From assembly GCA_022822245.1 (NCBI GenBank), contig JAJECB010000253.1, positions 1 to 8,656 on the forward strand: a DNA stretch of 8,656 bases. The letters are read 5' to 3'. Below, in pieces: positions 1-7,100 of the stretch. How positions within the stretch are numbered: position 1 is the stretch's first letter; the number at the start of each line of letters is the position of its first letter. The notes under the pieces were generated by a model that saw only the letters and a list, made by a program, of their open reading frames with translations, searched no databases and was not told where the DNA came from. This DNA comes from Gammaproteobacteria bacterium (GTDB lineage: Bacteria > Pseudomonadota > Gammaproteobacteria > HK1). The position numbers and the translations under genes were made by a program.

Positions 1-1
1 A

Positions 2-280
2 ACCTCGCATTCGGCGGTGCGACTCCAGGAAGTGCTCCTGCCGCGGTCGCAGGATCCGCCTGCGGAAAGGGAGGAGCCCGCCGCGCCCCTCGTCACGACG
101 GTGCGGGTCTACCGCGGAAACCGTCCGGCGGAGGTCGTCGCGTTCGGGAACGGGGGCACCCCCGTCCCGGCCGGGACCGGTGCGCCGTCGCAAGGTGCGG
201 GTGCCTCCCCGTTTCCCATCGGGTCGGGCCGCTCCTTCGACTCCGTCGATGAATTGAAAACCGCCTCCGAGGGCAGGTAG
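2..280 (+). CDS. C-terminal part of a CpaB-like (Flp/Tad pilus assembly) protein, partial
   Basis: The start lies outside the window; 92 residues are visible, open to the left edge and ending at a TAG at 278-280. The middle contains VTTVRVYRGNRPAEVVAF, which resembles the short beta-strand motif (V-x-V-I-R-G followed by E-V-x-F) near the end of Flp pilus assembly protein CpaB/RcpC, and the preceding VLLPRSQDP recalls the L-R-S-P-x-D segment before it. CpaB is a periplasmic SAF-domain partner of the Tad secretin; the SAF domain itself would be upstream and cannot be seen. After the motif come about 45 residues rich in Gly, Pro, Ala and Ser, longer than the short tail I expect in CpaB. The next gene begins 6 bases after the stop, so the two are probably cotranscribed. 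The reading frame is fairly sure; the family call rests on one short motif and could be wrong. Confidence 0.4.
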   Translation, partial: TSHSAVRLQEVLLPRSQDPPAEREEPAAPLVTTVRVYRGNRPAEVVAFGNGGTPVPAGTGAPSQGAGASPFPIGSGRSFDSVDELKTASEGR

Positions 281-286
281 CGAACC

Positions 287-2017
287 ATGAAGATGGACGA
301 AACATTCACGCGCGCAGTGGAGATGCTCCCGGATCCGGTCCGCGAACGCCTGGATGGCGATACGCCGCTCGACTGGCCGGAGCTCGAGACCCCCCGGTTC
401 GGCGCGGAGCTCGGCGACGCGGTCGCGGCGCACCGCCGGCTGCCGGGCGCCGTCGAGGCGCTCGCCCACCGCCTCATCCGGGACGTCGGGATCGTCCCCG
501 CCGATGTGGCGGCCGGGAGCGAGCGCCAAGGGGCGGCCAGTGCGTGGATCAACTGGGTCACCCTGGAAGCGGATGGAGACGGCTACCAGATCCGGAACGA
601 TCGCGACGGCGAGGTGCGCTCCGGGGTGCGCCCCGAGTCGCTCGCGGGATACACCACCCTCGCCCTCGAGCTGGCCGCGATCGTGCACGAGGCGGGCGGT
701 CGCTGGATGGAAGCCGGAGCGCGCCATCGGGCTACCCCCGACGAAGGGCGCTCCCCGCTCGCGCAGTGCGCAGTCCACATGGCGGACCTGCTTCAGTTGC
801 AGCCCGAGGCGATCTCGAGGCACCCGAGCGCGGCGGGGCTCGCGCGCACGCTGGAGTTCGCCTGGAACGACCTCGACCGGGAGACGCGCGCGAAGCTCGC
901 GGGGGTGCGGCTGAGCACCGGGCGGGGCGCCCGGGCCCCGCGAAGGAGCTACCTGACGCCAGCCCGGAGTCACCTCCTGAACGCCTTCGACCCGGGCGAG
1001 ATCCGATGGCTGCGGGCGCTGGCCGAACGGGCCGTCACGGTCGACGAACGCACGGCGGGAGCCGCCCCTCGGGCGGCCGAAAGGAGGGGCGGCGAACCAG
1101 CCGCGGTGGACGCGGACCGGGTCCGGTTCGGCTCCGATCCGGCCGGGCTGAACCCGGATCGAGAGGTGGACGAGCTCGCGCATGCCGCGGTTCACCTGCG
1201 AGGAGCGACCCGCCGCTGGATCGAAGAGACGTACGGCGCGGCGGCCACACAGGGGCTGGCGCGGCTTCAGAGCCGCGATGCGATCGGCGCGCTGAACGCG
1301 GCCCTCGGTCCGTCGAGCTCCCGCCAACCGGTGCCGAAGTGGATGCTGGACCTCGCCGAGCCGCTGTTTCGGGACTCCGGCGTGCAGACCCACGCGGGGC
1401 TTCGCACCGGGAGCGTGCGGCTCGATCCGCAGCGCAACCGGACGGGCGAGCACCGCGTGGAGGAGGCGGGGACGAAGCGCTTCGGGCTCTTCGCTTCGAT
1501 CGTGCTGACCAAACAGACCCGCCTGGGTCTCGCCTTCGTGAACGCCGCCTGCTCGGCCCTCGCCGACCTCGAGGGCGCGGGGAGAGAGGGAGAGTGGGCG
1601 CTCGGCGAAGCGGACACCGCGGAGCGTGCCCTCTCGGCGAACGAACGAGAGACGCTGGAGGCGGCCCGCGAGGTCGGGCATGCGATTGTCGACGGGTACC
1701 GGCGCGGATCGCGTTCGGGGCCGGGGGCAGGCCAGAGCATGCTCGAGCGGATTGCGATCGCGGCGAAAGCGCTCCGAACGGTTGGACCGACGGTGCGCAC
1801 CGCGGCCGGATGGCCGGGGGGAGCGGACCCCCCGGATCCCCGCGACCCCGAGGACGTGGCGCGGATGGCGGCGGTCGCGCGGGCCCTCCACGGGCAGGTG
1901 CGCGCGATCGCCAACCAGATCATCTCGCGCTGGATCTCCGGCACGCCGGCCTCCGGCGGAGGGGGGCCCGGGGCCGAATCGGGGCTCCCGTCGATCCGTG
2001 GGATAGCGGACGGATGA
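287..2017 (+). CDS. Large uncharacterised protein (576 residues) in a possible pilus/envelope operon
   Basis: I do not recognise this protein. The ATG at 287 follows the previous stop by 6 bases and has GGCAGG at 272-277 as a plausible ribosome binding site; ATG 293 is a possible alternative. No signal peptide or membrane span is visible, so a cytoplasmic protein is the default. It looks mostly helical and built of two parts: residues 1-250, with Trp-containing segments around 87-90 and 140, and residues 285-550. They are joined by an Ala/Arg/Gly-rich stretch at about 255-280. Residues 399-427 form a hydrophobic stretch interrupted by Lys/Arg, more like a buried helix than a membrane span. 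Only two Cys are present (161 and 422), with no metal or nucleotide-binding motif. The tail (553-565) is Gly-rich, like the tail of the upstream protein. Codon use matches the neighbours, which supports a real gene. Confidence 0.7.
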   Translation: MKMDETFTRAVEMLPDPVRERLDGDTPLDWPELETPRFGAELGDAVAAHRRLPGAVEALAHRLIRDVGIVPADVAAGSERQGAASAWINWVTLEADGDGYQIRNDRDGEVRSGVRPESLAGYTTLALELAAIVHEAGGRWMEAGARHRATPDEGRSPLAQCAVHMADLLQLQPEAISRHPSAAGLARTLEFAWNDLDRETRAKLAGVRLSTGRGARAPRRSYLTPARSHLLNAFDPGEIRWLRALAERAVTVDERTAGAAPRAAERRGGEPAAVDADRVRFGSDPAGLNPDREVDELAHAAVHLRGATRRWIEETYGAAATQGLARLQSRDAIGALNAALGPSSSRQPVPKWMLDLAEPLFRDSGVQTHAGLRTGSVRLDPQRNRTGEHRVEEAGTKRFGLFASIVLTKQTRLGLAFVNAACSALADLEGAGREGEWALGEADTAERALSANERETLEAAREVGHAIVDGYRRGSRSGPGAGQSMLERIAIAAKALRTVGPTVRTAAGWPGGADPPDPRDPEDVARMAAVARALHGQVRAIANQIISRWISGTPASGGGGPGAESGLPSIRGIADG

Positions 2018-2067
2018 AGGGCGGTTCGGACCCGCGAGAGCGCGCTCCGCCGGGGCTCTCCCCGTGA
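2014..2067 (+). other. 17-codon mini-ORF overlapping the upstream stop and the downstream start
   Basis: ATG at 2014 overlaps the TGA of the 576-residue gene (ATGA, 2014-2017). It reads 17 codons (MKGGSDPRERAPPGLSP) to a TGA at 2065-2067, which overlaps the GTG start of the TPR-SPOR gene (GTGA, 2064-2067). Both overlaps have the layout of translational coupling. No strong ribosome binding site precedes 2014 or 2064, so terminating ribosomes could be relayed across the gap. The peptide itself has no recognisable features. This may be chance in a GC-rich sequence. Confidence 0.25.
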
Positions 2068-3431
2068 GCCCGCCGGTCGGCGGTGCGGGCGGAAGGGAGG
2101 CGCGGCCGGGCTTCCGGACCCGCGCGCGACGGTGGAACCTCGCCCTGTGCGTGGCGGTGGTGGTGGCGGCCATGGTCGCGCTGCCCGTGCCCTCCGGCGC
2201 TTCCTCGGAAGAGGTGGTGGAGCGTGCGATTTCGCTCGTCGCCGAGGGGCGGCTCGGGGAAGCGCGCGAGCTGCTCGACCCCGTGCTCGATCTCGGGGCG
2301 GCCCGCCCGCGCGCGCGGCTCCTCGACGGGATTCTCCTCGCGCGTGAAGGACACGTCGACCAGGCAATCGAGGTATTCGAGCAGCTCAGGCGCGACCACC
2401 CCGAGATGCCGGAACCCTGGAACAACCTCGCGGTGCTCTTCGCGGTGAAGGGTCGGCTTCTCGACGCACGCAACGCTCTGGAGGAGGCGCTCGCGCGAAA
2501 GCCGGACCTCGCGGCCGCCCACGCGAACCTGGGCGACGTCTATGCCGCGCTCGCCCGCCATTCCCGCACGAACGCGCAGGCGCTGGGGCCGGCGGCCGGC
2601 GGCGCGAGCCCGGGAGAAGGCGCGGGGGCCCTGCGGCTCCCGAAGCCCGAGGAGCCGTCCGCGCCGGTCGTGTCCGCACCTTCGCGGCCGGGACCGGCGG
2701 CGGAAGTTGCTTCCTCCCCCGCCATGGCCGGTTCTCGCGAGCTCGCCACCCCCGCCTCGGGCGGGGCCGCCGGCGCCGATGGTTCGCAGCTCCTCGCGAA
2801 GCCGGAATCGGCCCGGCGGGATCAGTGGCAAAGCTTCCTTTCGCTCCCGGGGACCTCGGCGCGCGCTCCGGCCGCTGCTGCCCCGGCCTCGGCTCGGACG
2901 GCCGCCCCGGCCGCTTCCGCCGCCCCGCCCGCGGAGCACGATTCGTCCCGCGAAGCCGGGAGCGCGCCCTTCACCTGCTTCGTCGCGTCGGGATTCGAGT
3001 CTCCCCAAGCGGCGGCCGAGGCCGAGGCGTGGCTCCTCGCGCGCGGCGTGCACGAGATCGACACCCGGCGCAAGGAGTCGTCGGCGCCGAGGAATCACCG
3101 GGTCTACCTGCCGCCTCTGGAGAGTCGTGCGGCGGCCATCAAGGTAGTGTACGAGCTCCGCGACCGCGGCGTTCGCGATGTCGCGATCATCAGTGCGGGG
3201 CCGCTTCGAAACGGCGTGTCGCTCGGGGTGTACCGGAACGCGAAAAACGCGCTTCGCCGTGTCGCCCGGATCGAAGCCCTCGGCTATTCCGTCCGGCACG
3301 CGCCCGGCGAGACGGGGAAAGCCGGATACGCGCTCGCCGCACGTTCAAGCCCCGACGCGTTCCTCCCTTTGCGCGCCGCGTGGAGGGAGCGCTTCCCCGA
3401 TCGGTCGCTCGAGCCCGCCGACTGCGATTGA
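2064..3431 (+). CDS. Exported TPR protein with C-terminal SPOR region
   Basis: The product has 455 residues. An Arg-rich segment (18-23), a hydrophobic stretch (25-42) and a small-residue end around PSGAS (43-47) look like a Sec signal peptide or an uncleaved anchor, so the protein acts at or in the periplasm. Residues 48-165 hold about three TPR-type helix pairs, best seen in the repeat with PEPWNNLAVLFAVKGRLLDA (116-135) and the next one, AAAHANLGDVYAAL (150-163). Residues 170-300 are a Pro/Ala/Gly linker. Residues 303-415 match the SPOR type seen in many proteobacteria, with a HRVYLPPL element (345-352) and a SLGVYRNAKNALRRV element (386-400). SPOR domains bind denuded peptidoglycan at division sites; TPRs bind partner proteins. 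Tad loci carry a TPR protein, TadD, but SPOR is not part of that family as I know it. Start: GTG 2064 lacks a clear ribosome binding site, but no in-frame start follows the good AAGGGAGG at 2092-2099, so 2064 is kept. Confidence 0.85.
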   Translation: MSPPVGGAGGREARPGFRTRARRWNLALCVAVVVAAMVALPVPSGASSEEVVERAISLVAEGRLGEARELLDPVLDLGAARPRARLLDGILLAREGHVDQAIEVFEQLRRDHPEMPEPWNNLAVLFAVKGRLLDARNALEEALARKPDLAAAHANLGDVYAALARHSRTNAQALGPAAGGASPGEGAGALRLPKPEEPSAPVVSAPSRPGPAAEVASSPAMAGSRELATPASGGAAGADGSQLLAKPESARRDQWQSFLSLPGTSARAPAAAAPASARTAAPAASAAPPAEHDSSREAGSAPFTCFVASGFESPQAAAEAEAWLLARGVHEIDTRRKESSAPRNHRVYLPPLESRAAAIKVVYELRDRGVRDVAIISAGPLRNGVSLGVYRNAKNALRRVARIEALGYSVRHAPGETGKAGYALAARSSPDAFLPLRAAWRERFPDRSLEPADCD

Positions 3432-3505
3432 GTCCGTGGCGGCCGCGAATCGTCCCGCCGCCCGTGGTTCGCGCCAGGCCACCGGGACCTCCGTGCGCTC
3501 GCGGT

Positions 3506-3700
3506 TCAAATCCGATTGCGCCTCGCGCGAAGCCCGGCCCCGTGGCGGCCCGGGTAACGGGGAGCCTCGCGGCGCCAAGTACCGCGCTTGAGCCGGGAAC
3601 GCTCTCGATCCGCGGCGCAAATGCGTATCCACCAACCGAGCGAGAGCGACGTTACGAGAGCCGCGCCGACGGCGACCTCGAGCAGGGCAGTTTCAAACAC
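3506..3700 (-). CDS. Possible small single-span membrane protein (64 residues)
   Basis: This is a tentative gene. On the minus strand GTG at 3700 is preceded by GAAGG (3708-3712) with a 7-base spacer, and an extended -10 promoter lies about 70 bases upstream. The product would start with VFET, continue with a hydrophobic segment at 5-25 (ending in Leu-Gly-Trp-Trp-Ile, with one Glu at 8), and end in a strongly basic tail (Arg/Lys-rich from 32 on). By the positive-inside rule the tail would be cytoplasmic. The plus-strand translation here looks like a typical antisense shadow. Against it: third positions are less GC-biased than in neighbouring genes, and I know no homologue. It would be convergent with the TPR-SPOR gene. 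The same frame also opens at ATG 3781 (91 residues), but that start lies within the -10 element. Confidence 0.3.
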   Translation of the reverse strand: MFETALLEVAVGAALVTSLSLGWWIRICAADRERSRLKRGTWRREAPRYPGRHGAGLRARRNRI

Positions 3701-3771
3701 GTCGGAGCCTTCGGGTACGATTACGCGGTGCGGCCGAAGCGGTTGCCGTTTCTCTCGGGCTGCGCCTTTCA

Positions 3772-3780
3772 ATTGTATCA
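3772..3780 (-). promoter_or_regulatory. Extended -10 promoter for the minus strand
   Basis: Read on the minus strand this is TGATACAAT: a TGn extension followed by TACAAT, which is five of six matches to the sigma-70 -10 hexamer. It sits in an AT-rich patch of an otherwise GC-rich region. No -35 hexamer is seen at 16-18 bases, as is tolerated for extended -10 promoters. Transcription would begin near 3765, giving a leader of about 65 bases before the small ORF at 3700. Confidence 0.35.
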
Positions 3781-3914
3781 TCGGTGTCGCCACCCGGCGT
3801 GGCCTCGGGAAAGCCTCCTGATTTCCGCTCCGCCCGGGGCGATCAGCGCCGGCGACGAAGCGGGCAGACAGGCCTGCCGTCCGGGTGCCGTTTCGCCCTT
3901 TTTCGCAATCTGCC

Positions 3915-3935
3915 CCTGCCCTGGGCAGGAATTTT
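3915..3935 (+). terminator. Weak candidate intrinsic terminator
   Basis: CCTGCC (3915-3920), a 3-base loop and GGCAGG (3924-3929) form a 6-bp GC stem, followed by AATTTT. The stem is short and the T run has only four T residues. It would stop plus-strand readthrough from the TPR-SPOR operon before the IOR promoter. It may equally be a chance hairpin. Confidence 0.25.
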
Positions 3936-4070
3936 CCAGGAGTCTTGCGGCCCCTGCATCGCTGCGCGCGGAGCTCGCACCTGAACGCAGGGCACCGGAA
4001 CGGCGCTTCGTCACGGGCGACCGGACGGACGGATCGCGGGAGGCGGCCCGGGAGCGAAGCCCCGGGGCGA

Positions 4071-4076
4071 TATAAT
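4071..4076 (+). promoter_or_regulatory. TATAAT -10 element upstream of the IOR gene
   Basis: A perfect TATAAT lies in strongly GC-rich surroundings, 42 bases before the GTG at 4118. It would place transcription start near 4083 and give a leader of about 35 bases. No recognisable -35 hexamer exists at 16-18 bases upstream (bases 4047-4054 are all G and C apart from one A), so the promoter may need an activator. No operator is recognised. Confidence 0.5.
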
Positions 4077-4105
4077 CGGCCGACTCCCCGCCCCGTCCCG
4101 TGCAG

Positions 4106-4110
4106 AAGGA
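4106..4110 (+). promoter_or_regulatory. Ribosome binding site that decides the IOR start
   Basis: AAGGA, within AGAAGGA, stands 7 bases before GTG 4118. The earlier in-frame GTG at 4100 has only C-rich sequence in front and would place this site inside the coding region, so 4118 is preferred. Confidence 0.65.
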
Positions 4111-4117
4111 CGCCCGC

Positions 4118-7100
4118 GTGAAGCATTCGGCCGTATCCCTCGAAGACAAGTACACCCTCGACTCCGGGCGCGTCTACATCACCGGAATCCAGGCCCTCGT
4201 CCGGCTTCCGATGATGCAGCGCCGCCGCGACCTCGCGGCCGGCCTCGACACCGCGGGCTACATCTCGGGGTACCGCGGCTCCCCCCTCGGGGGCTTCGAC
4301 AACGCCCTCGTCCAGGCGCGGCCTCTCCTCGAGGAGCACCATGTCCGCTTCCACCCCGGCCTCAACGAGGACCTGGCGGCGACCGCGGTGTGGGGCTCGC
4401 AGCACACCGAGATATTCCCCGGCGCGAAGTACGACGGGGTGTTCGCGATCTGGTACGGGAAGGGGCCGGGGGTGGACCGGAGCGGCGACGTCCTCAAGCA
4501 CGGGAACTTCGCGGGGGCGGGAAGCAAGGGCGGGGTCCTTTGCATCGCGGGCGACGACCACGGCGCGAAGTCCTCGTCCATGCCCCACCAGTCGGAGCAG
4601 GCGTTCGTCGCCGCCCTCATGCCGGTCCTCAACCCCTCCTCGGTCCAGGAGTACCTCGACCTCGGCCTCTTCGGCTTCGCGGCGAGCCGCTGGTCCGGCT
4701 GCTGGTTGGGGTTCAAGGCGGTCTCGGACACGGTGGAAAGCTCGGCCTCGGTGCTCGTCGACCCGCACCGCCTCCGGTTCACCGAGCCCGCCGACTTCGA
4801 GCTTCCCGAGGGCGGCCTCAACATCGATGTCGAGTACCAGCCGATCCCCTACGAGCAGCGCCTCCTGGAGCAGAAGCTCCCCGCGGTCCTCGCCTTCGCC
4901 CGTGCGAACCCGGTGGACCGGGTGGTCGTCGCGGCCCCCCGCCCCCGCATCGGGATCGTCACCGCCGGCAAGGCGTACCTCGACCTCCGCCAGGCCCTCG
5001 ACGACCTCGGAATCGACGAGGAGACGGCGGCCGAGATCGGGCTCTCGGTCTACAAGCTCGCCCTCACCTGGCCGATCGAACCCGAGGGGGTCATCCGCTT
5101 CGCGGCGGGGCTCGACGAGCTCATCGTGGTCGAGGAGAAGCGGGGGTTCATCGAGGACCAGTTGACGCGCCTGTTCTACAACCGCGAGGACGCGCCGGCG
5201 CGCATCGTCGGGAAGCGCGACGAGTCGGGAAGGCCCCTCGTGCCGGAGCGGGGGGAGCTCTCCGCGGCCATCGTCGCCCGGGCCCTCGCGGCCCGGCTCC
5301 GGCGCCCCGGCGGGCCGGGGGCGGAGGACGAGGAGCTCGGCCGCCGCCTCGTCCAGCGCCTCGCCCGGGTCGACCAGATCGCGGAGCAGGCCGGGAAGGC
5401 GGCCTCGATCCTCTCTCGCTCGCCGTATTTCTGCTCCGGCTGCCCCCACAACACCTCGACCCGCGTCCCCGACGGCTCGCGGGCGATGGCCGGGATCGGC
5501 TGTCACGGGATGGCGATGTTCCACCCGGGGCGGCGCACGTACTACGCGACCCACATGGGCGGCGAAGGGGTGAACTGGATCGGGCACGCCCCGTTCACCA
5601 CCGAGAACCACCTCTTCGCCAACCTCGGCGACGGAACCTACGACCACAGCGGGATCCTCGCGGTGCGGGCCGCGGTCGCGGCGGGGGTCAACATCACCTA
5701 CAAGATCCTCTACAACGATGCGGTCGCGATGACCGGCGGACAACCCCTCGGGGGCGAGGTCCGGGTGGACGCCATCGCCCACCAGATGGTCGCGGAGGGG
5801 GCGGAGAAGGTGGTGGTGGTGAGCGACGAGCCGGAGAAGTACCCGGCCGGGTACCTGCCGCGCGGGGTCCCGGCCCACCATCGCGACGACCTCGACCGGG
5901 TGCAGCGCGAGCTGCGGGACACCCCCGGGGTCACCGTGCTCGTCTACGACCAGACCTGCGCGGCGGAGAAGCGCCGGCGCCGCAAGCGCGGCCTCATGGC
6001 GGACCCGCCGAAGCGCGCGTTCATCAACCACCTCGTGTGCGAGGGGTGCGGGGACTGCTCGGCGGCGTCGAACTGCGTGTCGGTGCAGCCGCTCGAGACC
6101 CGGCTCGGGCGCAAGCGCCGCATCGATCAGTCCAACTGCAACAAGGACTTCTCCTGCGTCAAGGGGTTCTGCCCGAGCTTCGTGACGGTGCACGGGGGCA
6201 AGGTGCGGAAGGCGGCCGGCCCGGGGGCCGGCGGCGGCAGCGGCGGCACGGGGGACGGCCCCGACCCGTTCTCGGACCTCCCGGAGCCGCGGATCCCGGG
6301 GTGCGTCGAGCCCTACGGGATCCTCGTCACCGGCATCGGGGGCACGGGGGTCATCACCATCGGGGCGCTCCTCGGGATGGCCGCCCACGTCGAGGGCAAG
6401 GGGATCACCGTGCTCGACTCGACCGGCCTCTCCCAGAAGAACGGCGCGGTGGCGAGCCACGTGCGCATCGCGGAGCGGGCCGAGGACCTGCACGCAACCC
6501 GCATCGGGGCGGGCGCGGTGCGGCTCCTCCTCGGCTGCGACATGGTGACCGCGGCCGCGCCGGAGAGCCTCGCGACCATCGACCAGGGCTCCTCGCGGGC
6601 GGTCGTCAACGGGGACGTGACCCCGCCCGCCGCGTTCGTCATCGACAACACCATCGACCTCGGGTCGCGGCTCATGGCCCGCCAGATCCAGGACATCGCG
6701 GGCCGCGAGATGGTGGACTTCGTGGAGGCGACCACCCTCGCGACCGCCCTCCTCGGGGACTCGATCGCCACCAACCTCTTCATGGTCGGGTTCGCGTACC
6801 AGAAGGGGCTGGTGCCGCTCGCGGCGGAGTCGATCGAGGCGGCCATTCGCCTGAACGCGGTCGCCGTCGAGGCGAACCGGCAGGCCTTCGGGTGGGGTCG
6901 GCTCGCGGCCCACGACCCGGCCCGGGTGTGGAAGACGGCGCGGCCCCTCATGGTCGCGAAGGCGGAAGGGGAAGGCGAGGGCGAGAGCGAGGACGGGGCG
7001 CCGGAGACCCTGGACACAATCGTCGAGCACCGCGCCGCGTTCCTGCGCGAGTACCAGGACGAGGCGTGGGAGGAACGCTTCCGCCGGACGGTCGAGCGCG

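Larger units (their letters stand above)
3432..4099. other. Long intergenic stretch with lower GC bias
   Basis: About 670 bases separate the stop of the TPR-SPOR gene from the region just before the IOR start. No protein of recognisable family is encoded on either strand, and no complete tRNA or known riboswitch is seen. What it holds: weak hairpins just after 3431 (GGCGGC 3438-3443 with GCCGCC 3457-3462, no T tract), the candidate small minus-strand ORF and its promoter, a small hairpin with a T run at 3915-3935, and the TATAAT at 4071. Bases around 3600-3780 and 3895-3945 contain runs of A and T that are rare elsewhere in the window. Confidence 0.6.

Noticed and set aside
544..2067. Plus-strand open frame of 507 codons overlapping the 576-residue gene
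   Set aside because: Arg/Gly/Pro-rich shadow composition. The frame starting at 287 has balanced amino acid use and a ribosome binding site. Only the final 17 codons are noted as a mini-ORF.
1267..3299. Long minus-strand frames antisense to the 576-residue and TPR-SPOR genes
   Set aside because: Low-complexity Arg/Pro/Ala translations without motifs, opposite genes with better coding signs.
3438..3490. Hairpins just after the TPR-SPOR stop as a terminator
   Set aside because: The stems are short or bulged and no T tract follows.
3503..3513. GGTTCAAATCC, identical to a tRNA T-loop consensus
   Set aside because: Only three T-stem pairs form, and no matching 5' acceptor strand is found at 50-90 bases upstream. 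There is no tRNA, and no repeat or integrase to support an attachment site.
3860..3877. GGCAG/CTGCC hairpin as a terminator or riboswitch element
   Set aside because: Five base pairs only, with the nearest T run about 20 bases away, and no wider structure recognised.
2825..4075. Plus-strand open frame crossing the end of the TPR-SPOR gene into the intergenic region
   Set aside because: Shadow of the TPR-SPOR gene in its first half and no recognisable protein or ribosome binding site in its second half.
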